From the NCBI RefSeq assembly GCF_020410745.1, contig NZ_CP084528.1:1-64000 (forward strand): 64,000 nt of DNA, in the 5' to 3' direction. The position numbers were made by a program, and so were the translations under genes. This document shows positions 45,515 through 52,902 of the stretch, in pieces. The notes under the pieces were generated by a model. It had not been told where the DNA came from and ran no database searches. It saw only the letters and a program-made list of their open reading frames with translations. This DNA comes from Kaistella polysaccharea (GTDB lineage Bacteria > Bacteroidota > Bacteroidia > Flavobacteriales > Weeksellaceae). Position 1 is the stretch's first letter. Every line of letters starts with the position of its first letter.

Positions 45515-45666
45515 CAGTTTGTTTACCTGCTACAAATTAAACAAAAAATTATATATAATAATATGATGCAATAAAATAAAATTGTTTGCGTTTTCCAAAA
45601 AAAAGCAATTGATAATTTGATTTATTAGATAATTTCTATTTTCTTTGTGCATTGATAAATTTAAAA

Positions 45667-47280
45667 ATGACTATGAACAAAATAAAGTTGTTTTCATTAA
45701 TGGCGATAACTTCTACAATGTTATTAGTAAGCTGCGGAAGTGGTGGGAATACTAAAAACGGTGGAGGAACAAAGCGCTTTACAAGTAAAACCGGATGGAA
45801 ACCAAACGATCAGAAAGGGTGGTTTTTTACGGGCAAACAACAAAAACAAAAAGGCTGGCCAGGAATGGTTTACGTTGAAGGTGGAACCTTCACAATGGGC
45901 TTGGTGAAAGACGATGTGATGCACGATTGGAATAATACTCCAAAAAGAATGCAGGTAAGTTCTTTCTTTATTGGCGAAACCGAAATCACAAACTACGAAT
46001 ACAGAGAGTATACAACGTGGTTGAAATTTGTTTTTCCACCATCAGATCCTAGCTATAAAGATATTTATGCTGGAGCTTTGCCTGACACTTTGGTGTGGAA
46101 CAACGAACTTTCCCGAAATGATTTTGCTGAAACGTATTTCCGTTCTCCGGAATTTGATTACTATCCGGTAGTAGGAGTTTCGTGGTTGCAAGCTTCACGT
46201 TACTGTGATTGGTTGACTGACCGTGCAGCAGAAAAAACTTTGATGGATCAGGGTGTTATTTCGAAAGATTTGTACGTTAATGATGCTAATAATCAAGGAG
46301 CCTCCGCTTTTAATTTAGATAAATTTAAAAGTAGTGATCCTGAGATGGACGCCTATCTGAATCAAGAAAGATTAAAGCAGAAATCCGGTATTAAAACGAG
46401 CAATGAGCGAATTTTAGCAGCGAACAGAAACGCCAATGCCAGTGTTGTTACTAAGTTCCGTCTGCCAACTGAAGTTGAGTGGGAATTTGCAGCCTTAGGA
46501 ATGCAGAAAGAAAGAGAATATAATCTTTATACCAATAAACAACCTGAAATTCAGAAATTGAAAGGTACAAAAGGTAGAAATAAAGGAATGTATCTTGAAA
46601 ACTTCAAACAAGGACGTGGTGATTACTCAGGCGTTGCTGGTTGGAAAAACGACGGATCTCCTACAACTGCAGATGTGAAGCAATATCCATCAAACAATTT
46701 AGGTATTTACGGAATGTTCGGTAACGTATCTGAATGGACCGCCGATGTTTACAGACCGATTATCGATGAAGAAGCAAGTGATTTTAACTATTTTAGAGGA
46801 AATGTTACCCGAGAAGTAGTGAGAAATGAAGATGGTTCTATCAAGAAAATTGAAGAAGTAAAATATGACACTTTAGCAGACGGACGATTGATCTACAGAG
46901 GATTGCCGGGACAGTTTGAAAGAGAAGTTACAGCAGACAGCAAAAACTTTAGAGATGGAGATTTCCAATCTTCTTTGGATGCCGGTTACGGAAGAGCAGA
47001 AGACAGTTCAACGGTTGGATATAACATGTACAACTCTAAGCAGAAAAAATTCTTTGTTGATGACCGCGGTCGTGTAATTGTGGAAAAAGATGACCATATG
47101 AGAACGACTCGAGTTTCTAATGAAGTTCGTGTTGTGAAAGGTGGTTCTTGGTTAGATGCAGCTTATTGGCTTGATCCAGGACAAAGAAGATACAGAGATG
47201 AAGCGAAAGCTTACGGATGGGTTGGTTTCCGCGTTGCACAAGATGCAAAATCAAATTCTAAAGGAAGAACCAAAAGATAA
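45667..47280 (+). CDS. gldJ: Gliding/T9SS lipoprotein GldJ
   Basis: Outer-membrane lipoprotein needed for T9SS function and, in gliding species, motility. The lipobox is MLLVSCGSGGN. Most of the chain is a formylglycine-generating-enzyme-like (SUMF1) domain: MVYVEGGTFTMG near residue 65, FFIGETEITNYEYREY, YPVVGVSWLQASRYCDWLTDR, FRLPTEVEWEFAALG, GMFGNVSEWTADVY and VVKGGSWLDAAYWLDPGQR. The open frame reaches a TTG at 45652, but a near -7 box sits just before it, so ATG at 45667 (or 45673) is preferred. It is beside porU and upstream of murF as in F. johnsoniae. Confidence 0.93.
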   Translation: MTMNKIKLFSLMAITSTMLLVSCGSGGNTKNGGGTKRFTSKTGWKPNDQKGWFFTGKQQKQKGWPGMVYVEGGTFTMGLVKDDVMHDWNNTPKRMQVSSFFIGETEITNYEYREYTTWLKFVFPPSDPSYKDIYAGALPDTLVWNNELSRNDFAETYFRSPEFDYYPVVGVSWLQASRYCDWLTDRAAEKTLMDQGVISKDLYVNDANNQGASAFNLDKFKSSDPEMDAYLNQERLKQKSGIKTSNERILAANRNANASVVTKFRLPTEVEWEFAALGMQKEREYNLYTNKQPEIQKLKGTKGRNKGMYLENFKQGRGDYSGVAGWKNDGSPTTADVKQYPSNNLGIYGMFGNVSEWTADVYRPIIDEEASDFNYFRGNVTREVVRNEDGSIKKIEEVKYDTLADGRLIYRGLPGQFEREVTADSKNFRDGDFQSSLDAGYGRAEDSSTVGYNMYNSKQKKFFVDDRGRVIVEKDDHMRTTRVSNEVRVVKGGSWLDAAYWLDPGQRRYRDEAKAYGWVGFRVAQDAKSNSKGRTKR

Positions 47281-47300
47281 TTAGTTCTAATATTTTTAAT

Positions 47301-47331
47301 AATCCTTCTGTTAATACAGAGGGATTTTTTT
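47301..47331 (+). terminator. Terminator after gldJ, fused to the murF promoter
   Basis: An 11-bp stem with one wobble (47301-47311 with 47316-47326), TAAT loop and T run. The T run continues straight into a -7 box at 47331-47338. Confidence 0.75.
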
Positions 47332-47338
47332 ATTTTTG
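47331..47338 (+). promoter_or_regulatory. murF -7 promoter box TATTTTTG
   Basis: An exact TAnnTTTG ending five bases before the murF ATG at 47343, implying a nearly leaderless transcript. Confidence 0.45.
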
Positions 47339-47342
47339 TTTT

Positions 47343-48617
47343 ATGAATGCAGCCTCTTTTTATTCGACATTTTTGCAGTGTGATAAAGTAACCATCGACA
47401 GTAGAAATATTTCAAAGAATGACATCTTTTTTGCCTTTTCTGGAGAAACATATAATGCCGCATTAAAAGCGGAAGAAAGCATCAAAAATGGGGCTCTTGC
47501 TGTAATTGTAGAAGACAAAGAATTCGAGAACGCTGAAAAAAATATATTTTATGTTCCTTCAACACTTCAATTTTTACAGGATTTAGCAGTTCATCATCGC
47601 AACCATTTGAAAATTCCCATCATCGGTTTGACGGGAAGTAATGGCAAGACAACAACTAAAGAATTGATTCATGCGGTGCTTTCTCAAAAATACAGTGTAC
47701 AGTACACTTTTGGGAATCTAAATAACCATATTGGGGTTCCTTTGACGATACTTTCCATCAAACCAGAACATGAAATTGGGGTTATTGAAATGGGTGCAAA
47801 TCACCAGAGAGAAATTGAGTTTTTATGCACTTTAGCACAACCGAATATAGGATACATTACCAATTTCGGCAAAGCTCATCTTGAAGGTTTTGGGGGTTAT
47901 GAAGGTGTAATTAAAGGAAAATCAGAAATTTATACGTATTTAAAAACAGAGAATCAAACGATACTCATTAATGAAAATGATGCGTTGCAAGTAGAAAAGA
48001 TAGAAAGTTATGAGCCAAAAATTACTTTTGGATCAAAAACTTCAGACTATTTTTTCAGTCATTATTCTTCAGATAATTTTGTTGGATTGCAATATGGTGA
48101 TGAAAAAGTACTTTCTCAGTTAACAGGTGAGTATAATTTTACGAATCTTTGTGCGGCGGTAGCGCTGGGTTTTCACTTCGGATTGAACTTCGACCAGATG
48201 AAAACTGCAGTTAAAAGTTATACACCAACCAATATGCGGTCGCAGATTTTAGAAAAGAACGGGAAAGTGTTGGTTTTGGATACCTATAATGCGAATCCCA
48301 GTTCGATGGTGGAATCATTGAAGAACTTCGCCCAATTTGAAGGCAGCAAAACAATAATTATCGGTGATATGTTGGAGTTAGGTAAGGAATCGGAAGTTGA
48401 ACATCAGAAAATAATGGATTTAGCCCAAACCCTTAAGTTTGATGAAATCATAACGGTCGGTCCGATATTCAAGGGAGTAAACAAAAATTTGGGAGCTTAC
48501 GAATCTTCTGTTCAGTTGGGTGAATATTTAAAAATTAATCCCATTTCCTCAAAAAATATATTGCTCAAAGGGTCGCGCGGGATCGCCTTAGAGAAAGTTT
48601 TGGAATTTATTAATTAA
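47343..48617 (+). CDS. murF: UDP-N-acetylmuramoyl-tripeptide--D-alanyl-D-alanine ligase
   Basis: Adds D-Ala-D-Ala to the peptidoglycan precursor in the cytoplasm. The 424-residue Mur ligase has an N-terminal domain with IDSRNISKNDIFFAFSGE, the ATP loop GLTGSNGKTTTKELI near residue 100, VIEMGANHQREIEFL near residue 150, YNFTNLCAAVALG near residue 262 and DTYNANPSSMVESLKNF near residue 319. Its stop codon overlaps the stop of the convergent NUDIX gene at 48614-48617. It probably has its own promoter. Confidence 0.96.
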   Translation: MNAASFYSTFLQCDKVTIDSRNISKNDIFFAFSGETYNAALKAEESIKNGALAVIVEDKEFENAEKNIFYVPSTLQFLQDLAVHHRNHLKIPIIGLTGSNGKTTTKELIHAVLSQKYSVQYTFGNLNNHIGVPLTILSIKPEHEIGVIEMGANHQREIEFLCTLAQPNIGYITNFGKAHLEGFGGYEGVIKGKSEIYTYLKTENQTILINENDALQVEKIESYEPKITFGSKTSDYFFSHYSSDNFVGLQYGDEKVLSQLTGEYNFTNLCAAVALGFHFGLNFDQMKTAVKSYTPTNMRSQILEKNGKVLVLDTYNANPSSMVESLKNFAQFEGSKTIIIGDMLELGKESEVEHQKIMDLAQTLKFDEIITVGPIFKGVNKNLGAYESSVQLGEYLKINPISSKNILLKGSRGIALEKVLEFIN

Positions 48618-49219
48618 TTTAAACTCCAATACTGATTCAGAATCAGTTTAATATTTTGAAAAGTCATTCCTAAAACCGAGCTCTTTATTTCTTCTTCATC
48701 TTTCCAGCTCACCTCAGAAATTCCCTCTTCAGTTTGAGGAATGGGTTCTGCAGTTCCCACGTATTCCACTTTAAACCAGTAAGTCGTTTTCAAAATCCGG
48801 TCCCCATTCCGTTCGGTATAAATATGAAAAGTAGTATTCAGAAACTCTTCCAAAATTAATTCTTTAAGTCCAGTTTCTTCTTCAATTTCACGCAAAGCAG
48901 CTTGTTCCAGGGATTCCCCTTTTTCAATTTTTCCTTTCGCTAAATCCCATTTGCCCAATCGTCGTATAAAAAGAATTTCATTTTTGCTATTTCGAACGAT
49001 GCCGCCAGCAGCTTCAACGACTTTAAACATATGGGTAAAATCTTCCCAAATCTCGTCGATTTCTTCCCCATAAATATTCAGTTCCGGGCAAGAAGTATTT
49101 TCTAAAAGGTCTACCGCAATTTCCAGGCTCGCAAAGCCTTCAAATCTTAACTTTTTTTCAATATCTTCGGGATATTTACTAATGGTTAATTTTTTTTCAT
49201 TCACAAAAACTTTATACAT
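48614..49219 (-). CDS. NUDIX hydrolase
   Basis: A cytoplasmic pyrophosphohydrolase of 201 residues. The NUDIX box GKIEKGESLEQAALREIEEETGL fits G-x5-E-x7-REUxEExGU exactly (about residues 117-139). The N-terminal 70 residues (YKVFVNEKKLTISKYPED...) form an extra domain seen in Bacteroidota members. The substrate cannot be read; nucleotide or coenzyme diphosphates are usual. A -7 box lies 21 bases upstream on the minus strand. The stop overlaps that of murF. Confidence 0.9.
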   Translation of the reverse strand: MYKVFVNEKKLTISKYPEDIEKKLRFEGFASLEIAVDLLENTSCPELNIYGEEIDEIWEDFTHMFKVVEAAGGIVRNSKNEILFIRRLGKWDLAKGKIEKGESLEQAALREIEEETGLKELILEEFLNTTFHIYTERNGDRILKTTYWFKVEYVGTAEPIPQTEEGISEVSWKDEEEIKSSVLGMTFQNIKLILNQYWSLN

Positions 49220-49222
49220 TTG
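49215..49222 (+). promoter_or_regulatory. -7 promoter box TACATTTG before the SRPBCC gene
   Basis: An exact TAnnTTTG, 31 bases before the ATG at 49253. It overlaps the start codon of the divergent NUDIX gene. Confidence 0.45.
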
Positions 49223-49239
49223 TAAGGCTTTAATTAATA

Positions 49240-49247
49240 CAAAAATA
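49240..49247 (-). promoter_or_regulatory. -7 promoter box TATTTTTG of the NUDIX gene
   Basis: An exact TAnnTTTG on the minus strand, 21 bases before the NUDIX start and only five bases from the SRPBCC start codon on the other strand. Confidence 0.45.
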
Positions 49248-49252
49248 TAAAA

Positions 49253-49639
49253 ATGAATTTAGAAGGACGAAAGATTATCGTAAATAAATCGACCAGCGAA
49301 TTGGTCAAAATGTTAAAAAATCCAGAGGATTATCGGGGATTGATGCCCGACACTCTGCAAAATTTTGAAGCCCGTGATAACGGATTTAAATTTGGACTTA
49401 AAGGTATGCCGGAAATTGCTTTAAATATTGATGAAGTTAGCAAAGATCAGGTCGTTTTAAAATCTGCAAGCTCTAGTCTTGATTTTTCTTTAAAAGGAGT
49501 GATGAATGCTATCAATGAAAATCAAACCGAGGTTCAGCTTTTGTTTGAAGGAAAATTTAATCCTTTTATTAAAATGATGGTTGAAAAACCTTTGAATACT
49601 TTTATAGATAATTTAACGGACAATCTGGAAAAACTTTAA
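49253..49639 (+). CDS. SRPBCC-like (START-fold) small protein
   Basis: A soluble 128-residue protein. The pattern of an N-terminal strand (NLEGRKIIVNKS), helix with PEDYRGLMPDTLQNFE, a run of beta strands (FKFGLKGMPEIALNIDEV, DQVVLKSASSSLDFSLKG, QTEVQLLFEGKFN) and a long C-terminal helix (PFIKMMVEKPLNTFIDNLTDNLEKL) fits the polyketide-cyclase/START fold, which binds hydrophobic ligands. Ligand unknown. Short Bacteroidota members are often annotated only as SRPBCC or orthologue of ORF beside murF/ABC genes. Confidence 0.8.
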   Translation: MNLEGRKIIVNKSTSELVKMLKNPEDYRGLMPDTLQNFEARDNGFKFGLKGMPEIALNIDEVSKDQVVLKSASSSLDFSLKGVMNAINENQTEVQLLFEGKFNPFIKMMVEKPLNTFIDNLTDNLEKL

Positions 49640-49659
49640 TAAAAACTTTTTATAAAGTG

Positions 49660-49690
49660 AAAGACCTCAAAATTATATTTTGAGGTCTTT
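49660..49690. terminator. Bidirectional terminator between the SRPBCC and ABC ATPase genes
   Basis: A 13-bp perfect stem (49660-49672 with 49678-49690), five-base loop, A/T runs on both sides. Separates convergent genes. Confidence 0.8.
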
Positions 49691-49693
49691 TTA

Positions 49694-50389
49694 TTAGTTG
49701 GTATATGTGGCAAAAGCTTCTTCTAAACTGGCATATTTTCCTTTAAATTCGTCGATCGATGAATCCTGAATAATATTTCCATGATGAATCAGAATTATCC
49801 GTGAACACAGCGCTTCAACTTCCTGCATGATGTGCGTTGATAGAATGACCGTTTTCTCTTTGCCAATTTCTTTAATTACATTTCTAATTTCAATTATTTG
49901 GTTCGGATCGAGACCATTTGTTGGCTCATCTAAAATCAATAAATCTGGTGAATGCAGAATTGCCTGCGCCAGACCAACTCTTTGTTTATAACCTTTAGAA
50001 AGCTGTGATATCTTTTTTGATTTTTCCGGCGTAATTCCTACCAAATCAATTACTTCATCAATTCGATCGATATTTACATTGTGAATGTCAGCCACGAAAG
50101 CCAGGTATTCTCTAATATACATGTCATTGTAAAGCGGATTGTTTTCCGGTAAAAATCCCATCTTTTTTTTAACCTCAATTTGATTTTCTTGAATATCTTT
50201 CCCATTGAACAAAATCTGTCCTTCTTCAATTTTTAAAGCGCCAACAATCGATTTCATGAGCGTAGATTTCCCGGCGCCATTTGGACCTAAAAGTCCTATG
50301 ATTTCGGTGGAATTAATGTCGATATTAATATCGTTCAGCGCTGTTTGGTCGCCAAATTTTTTCGTTAGATTAATGATTTGTAAAGACAT
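49694..50389 (-). CDS. ABC transporter ATP-binding protein
   Basis: A 231-residue ATPase subunit. Walker A GPNGAGKST near residue 35, the signature LSKGYKQRVGLAQ near residue 129, Walker B LLILDEPTNGLDP and the switch His in LSTHIMQEVE are all intact. The sequence type (ABC-2 export, CcmA/NatA-like) usually works with a separate membrane subunit, but none is next to it here. It is shorter than GldA (about 300 residues), to which it has general similarity, so I do not give a symbol. Confidence 0.88.
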   Translation of the reverse strand: MSLQIINLTKKFGDQTALNDINIDINSTEIIGLLGPNGAGKSTLMKSIVGALKIEEGQILFNGKDIQENQIEVKKKMGFLPENNPLYNDMYIREYLAFVADIHNVNIDRIDEVIDLVGITPEKSKKISQLSKGYKQRVGLAQAILHSPDLLILDEPTNGLDPNQIIEIRNVIKEIGKEKTVILSTHIMQEVEALCSRIILIHHGNIIQDSSIDEFKGKYASLEEAFATYTN

Positions 50390-50511
50390 GAATGTTGAAT
50401 AATTTTATGCAAATTTAAGAAATCGCACCCATTAAAAATTGAAGTATAGAAATAAAATTTATAGCCTTTCAATAAAGAATAAATGAAGGTTGATGTTAAG
50501 ATCACCTCTTT

Positions 50512-50985
50512 CTAAATCCATCTTCTAACTTTTGATTGGTACATTTTATATTGTTCGCCAAATGCTCTTCGTAGATAAGCTTCCTCTTTTGATATAATAT
50601 ATTTTTGAACGGTAAATATTAAAAACGGAAGCAATATCAGCATCCAAAAATTGCCAAAAAGAAAAGTTGAACCTGTATACATACAAAGTAAACCTAAGTA
50701 CATTGGATTGCGCGTAATGCTGTAAATTCCTTTCGTTTGTAGCGCAGATGCGGGTTTCATCGGAAGGATTGTCGTCTTATTTTTCAAAAAAGTAAAAATT
50801 GCACTCAATAAAAGTAGAATAGCAGCGATCAGGAAAAAAATACCAATAATTTGCGAGGTAGAAGTCTTGAAAAAATGACTTTGAAGAATGATAAATTTCT
50901 GTAAAATCATTCCGACCGCAAAAAAAATCAAATAGAATAGCGGCGGTGGAATATGAATTCCTGCATTGTCTTTGGGATTTTTCAT
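50512..50985 (-). CDS. Isoprenylcysteine carboxyl methyltransferase/PEMT-family membrane protein
   Basis: A 157-residue membrane protein with about four hydrophobic helices. The C-terminal half has the family motif LQTKGIYSITRNPMYLGLL (about residues 84-102) and the closing helix EEAYLRRAFGEQYKMYQSKVRRW, where the Glu pair binds SAM in relatives. It likely methylates a lipid or membrane compound; bacterial members rarely have known substrates. It stands alone upstream of the ABC ATPase gene, with 120 bases between. Confidence 0.87.
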   Translation of the reverse strand: MKNPKDNAGIHIPPPLFYLIFFAVGMILQKFIILQSHFFKTSTSQIIGIFFLIAAILLLLSAIFTFLKNKTTILPMKPASALQTKGIYSITRNPMYLGLLCMYTGSTFLFGNFWMLILLPFLIFTVQKYIISKEEAYLRRAFGEQYKMYQSKVRRWI

Positions 50986-51199
50986 AATGTAACTTTATAA
51001 TGAATTATTAAAACATCTATTAAAGTTACAATATCATATTAAATTGGTATGTATTTATTGGCAAAATTACAAGAATGACTGGACTCATTCTGCTATGTTA
51101 TCTTCAATAATAGATAGGTGAAAATTTCAAAAAGATTTAAAAAGTAGAATGGGCAACATTAGTTTACGAGCAACATTTTGAAAATTACTGCAATAAAAA

Positions 51200-51223
51200 A
51201 ACTTCACAATAAATTGTGAAGTT
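51200..51223 (-). terminator. Terminator of the tRNA cluster (minus strand)
   Basis: An 11-bp perfect stem (51200-51210 with 51213-51223) directly past the tRNA-Arg 3' end, followed on the minus strand by a run of T. Confidence 0.7.
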
Positions 51224-51227
51224 AAAG

Positions 51228-51301
51228 TGAGCGCGACAGGATTCGAACCTGTGACCGTCTGCTTAGAAGGCAGATGCTCTATCCAGCTGAGCTACGCACC
51301 C
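51228..51301 (-). tRNA. tRNA-Arg (anticodon TCT)
   Basis: A 74-base cloverleaf. The acceptor arm GGGTGCG pairs with CGCGCTC (two G-T), then D arm, anticodon stem TCTGC/GCAGA with loop CTTCTAA (anticodon TCT, codons AGA/AGG), and T arm ACAGG-TTCGAATCCTGT. CCA is not encoded. It is the last gene of the minus-strand cluster. Confidence 0.93.
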
Positions 51302-51321
51302 TTACATTTTTTTTAGTTCAT

Positions 51322-51376
51322 TCTGTGACCGTTCCGATTTGGATCGGAATGCTCTATCCAGCTGAGCTACGCACCC
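51322..51376 (-). pseudogene. Degenerate partial copy of tRNA-Arg
   Basis: The first 28 bases from 51376 downwards match the 5' half of the neighbouring tRNA-Arg exactly (acceptor and D arm), and CGGTCACAG after the anticodon arm also matches. The anticodon arm has been replaced by TTCCGA-TCCAAA-TCGGAA, a perfect 6-bp stem with a six-base loop instead of the normal 5 and 7. The T arm and 3' acceptor strand are missing. It cannot fold as a tRNA and is probably a broken duplicate. Confidence 0.75.
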
Positions 51377-51458
51377 TTAAGTTTTGGGTTTTGCGAACTT
51401 GTCGTTGGGAAGACGAATTCTTTAAAAAAGAAAACTCTCGAAAGAGTTTTCTATAAAG

Positions 51459-51533
51459 TCGGGGCGGCAGGATTCGAACCTGCGACCTCCTGGTCCCAAA
51501 CCAGGCGCGATGACCGGACTACGCTACGCCCCG
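51459..51533 (-). tRNA. tRNA-Pro (anticodon TGG)
   Basis: A 75-base cloverleaf with perfect acceptor arm CGGGGCG/CGCCCCG, anticodon stem CCTGG/CCAGG with loop TTTGGGA (anticodon TGG), and T arm GCAGG-TTCGAATCCTGC. CCA is not encoded. Confidence 0.93.
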
Positions 51534-51555
51534 AGTAATTTTTTTGTGGAAGTTG

Positions 51556-51642
51556 CGGAGAGTAAGGGATTCGAACCCTTGGTACAGTTTCCCGTACGCT
51601 TGTTTAGCAAACAAGTCCTTTCGGCCACTCAGGCAACTCTCC
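51556..51642 (-). tRNA. tRNA-Ser (anticodon GCT)
   Basis: An 87-base class II tRNA with acceptor arm GGAGAGT/ACTCTCC, anticodon stem CTTGT/ACAAG with loop TTGCTAA (anticodon GCT, codons AGC/AGU), a long variable arm (CGTACGGGAAACTGTACC region) and T arm AAGGG-TTCGAATCCCTT. It is the first gene of the cluster. Confidence 0.93.
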
Positions 51643-51684
51643 TTTGCAATGTTTATAAGAGCTTCTATTCCGTAATTGCGAGTG

Positions 51685-51692
51685 CAAATATA
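51685..51692 (-). promoter_or_regulatory. -7 promoter box TATATTTG of the tRNA cluster
   Basis: An exact TAnnTTTG on the minus strand, 42 bases before tRNA-Ser. A TTG lies about 20 bases further upstream, at the usual -33 spacing. Confidence 0.6.
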
Positions 51693-51774
51693 AAAGAGTT
51701 TTACTAATAAACCAAAGATTTTTCCTAAAAAATATTCGTATTTTTACGTCTAAATTTAAATCATACCGAAATTT

Positions 51775-52791
51775 ATGCGTAAATCGTTAGCTATCATATC
51801 CTTAGGTTTTTTAATTATTTCCTGCGGAACGCAGAAAATCCCACAAAAAACGGCGCCTCAACCTACAATGTCCAAAGTTGCTTCTGCAAAGCCCGACTCA
51901 AAGGAACCAAAACCTAAAATTCACCGCGAAAGTGGAGCTGAATTTTTTACCGATAATATAGCAGATGCTTCAAAAAATGATAATACCATCAGTTATGGTT
52001 CTATCGTTACGGCAGATCCCGCGAGATTTAAAGTAGTTAAAACATTTTTCCCTGCAGTAGCTCAGAATTTCCGACAAAAGTATATCATTCTTCATTATAC
52101 TGCCTTAGATGAAGATAAATCAGTGATGGTGCTCACCCAACAAAGTGTAAGTGCCCATTATCTTGTAAATGATATGGATGATAATGAAATCTATCAGCTT
52201 GTCGATGAAAATAAAAGAGCTTATCACGCCGGAATTAGTGCTTGGAGAAAAGATAAAATGCTTAATGATACCTCCATCGGAATTGAAATTGTAAATTCTG
52301 GATATGTGACTGATGCTGATGGGACGAAGATATTTCCTGATTTTTCACCAAAACAAGTTCGAAAAATTGCTGCTTTGGTAAAAGACCTTGCGGATCGTTA
52401 TATGATCGCTCCAACCAATATTTTAGGCCATTCAGATATTGCGCCAACCAGAAAACAGGATCCAGGTCCCAAATTCCCTTGGAAACAGCTTTATGAAGAT
52501 CATCAAATCGGTATGTGGTACGATGAAGGAACGAAACAGGTGTTTTATGATACCGCAATTTTAGAGGATTATACCATGCAGATGACTGTTCCGTCTTTTG
52601 TATTTAAAATTCAGACGGCGCTAAAAGATTTCGGATATGATATATTTCCAAACGGAATCTATGATGACGCGACCATCAAAACAGTAGAAGCTTTTCAGTA
52701 TCATTTCCGTCCACAAAATTATTCCGGAATGATCGATGCCGAAACTTGGGCAATTTTACAAGCATTAAATCAAAAATACCCGAGCAAGTAA
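51775..52791 (+). CDS. N-acetylmuramoyl-L-alanine amidase lipoprotein (Amidase_2 with peptidoglycan-binding domain)
   Basis: Cuts the bond between muramic acid and the stem peptide in the cell wall. The precursor has a lipobox (FLIISC), then a Pro/Lys-rich linker. The AmpD-like zinc site is visible as H107 (ILHYTA), H219 (LGHSDIAP) and D229 (QDPGPKFPW), with Glu in GIEIVNSG near residue 171. Residues 270-335 form a PG_binding_1 domain (QTALKDFGYDIFPNGIYDDATIKTVEAFQ). Length 338. Likely periplasmic, anchored to a membrane, active in wall recycling or remodelling. Confidence 0.92.
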   Translation: MRKSLAIISLGFLIISCGTQKIPQKTAPQPTMSKVASAKPDSKEPKPKIHRESGAEFFTDNIADASKNDNTISYGSIVTADPARFKVVKTFFPAVAQNFRQKYIILHYTALDEDKSVMVLTQQSVSAHYLVNDMDDNEIYQLVDENKRAYHAGISAWRKDKMLNDTSIGIEIVNSGYVTDADGTKIFPDFSPKQVRKIAALVKDLADRYMIAPTNILGHSDIAPTRKQDPGPKFPWKQLYEDHQIGMWYDEGTKQVFYDTAILEDYTMQMTVPSFVFKIQTALKDFGYDIFPNGIYDDATIKTVEAFQYHFRPQNYSGMIDAETWAILQALNQKYPSK

Positions 52792-52902
52792 TAATCTTTA
52801 AAAATATAGTCTGCTGATTTATATAGACTTACGGTCAGTAAATAATCTCAGAAACCAATTTATTAAAATAGTAATAATCTAAACTTTTCAACAATTATAG
52901 TT

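Noticed and set aside
49694-50389. Gliding ABC ATPase GldA
   Set aside because: It is only 231 residues against about 300 for GldA, and the gldFG partners are absent.
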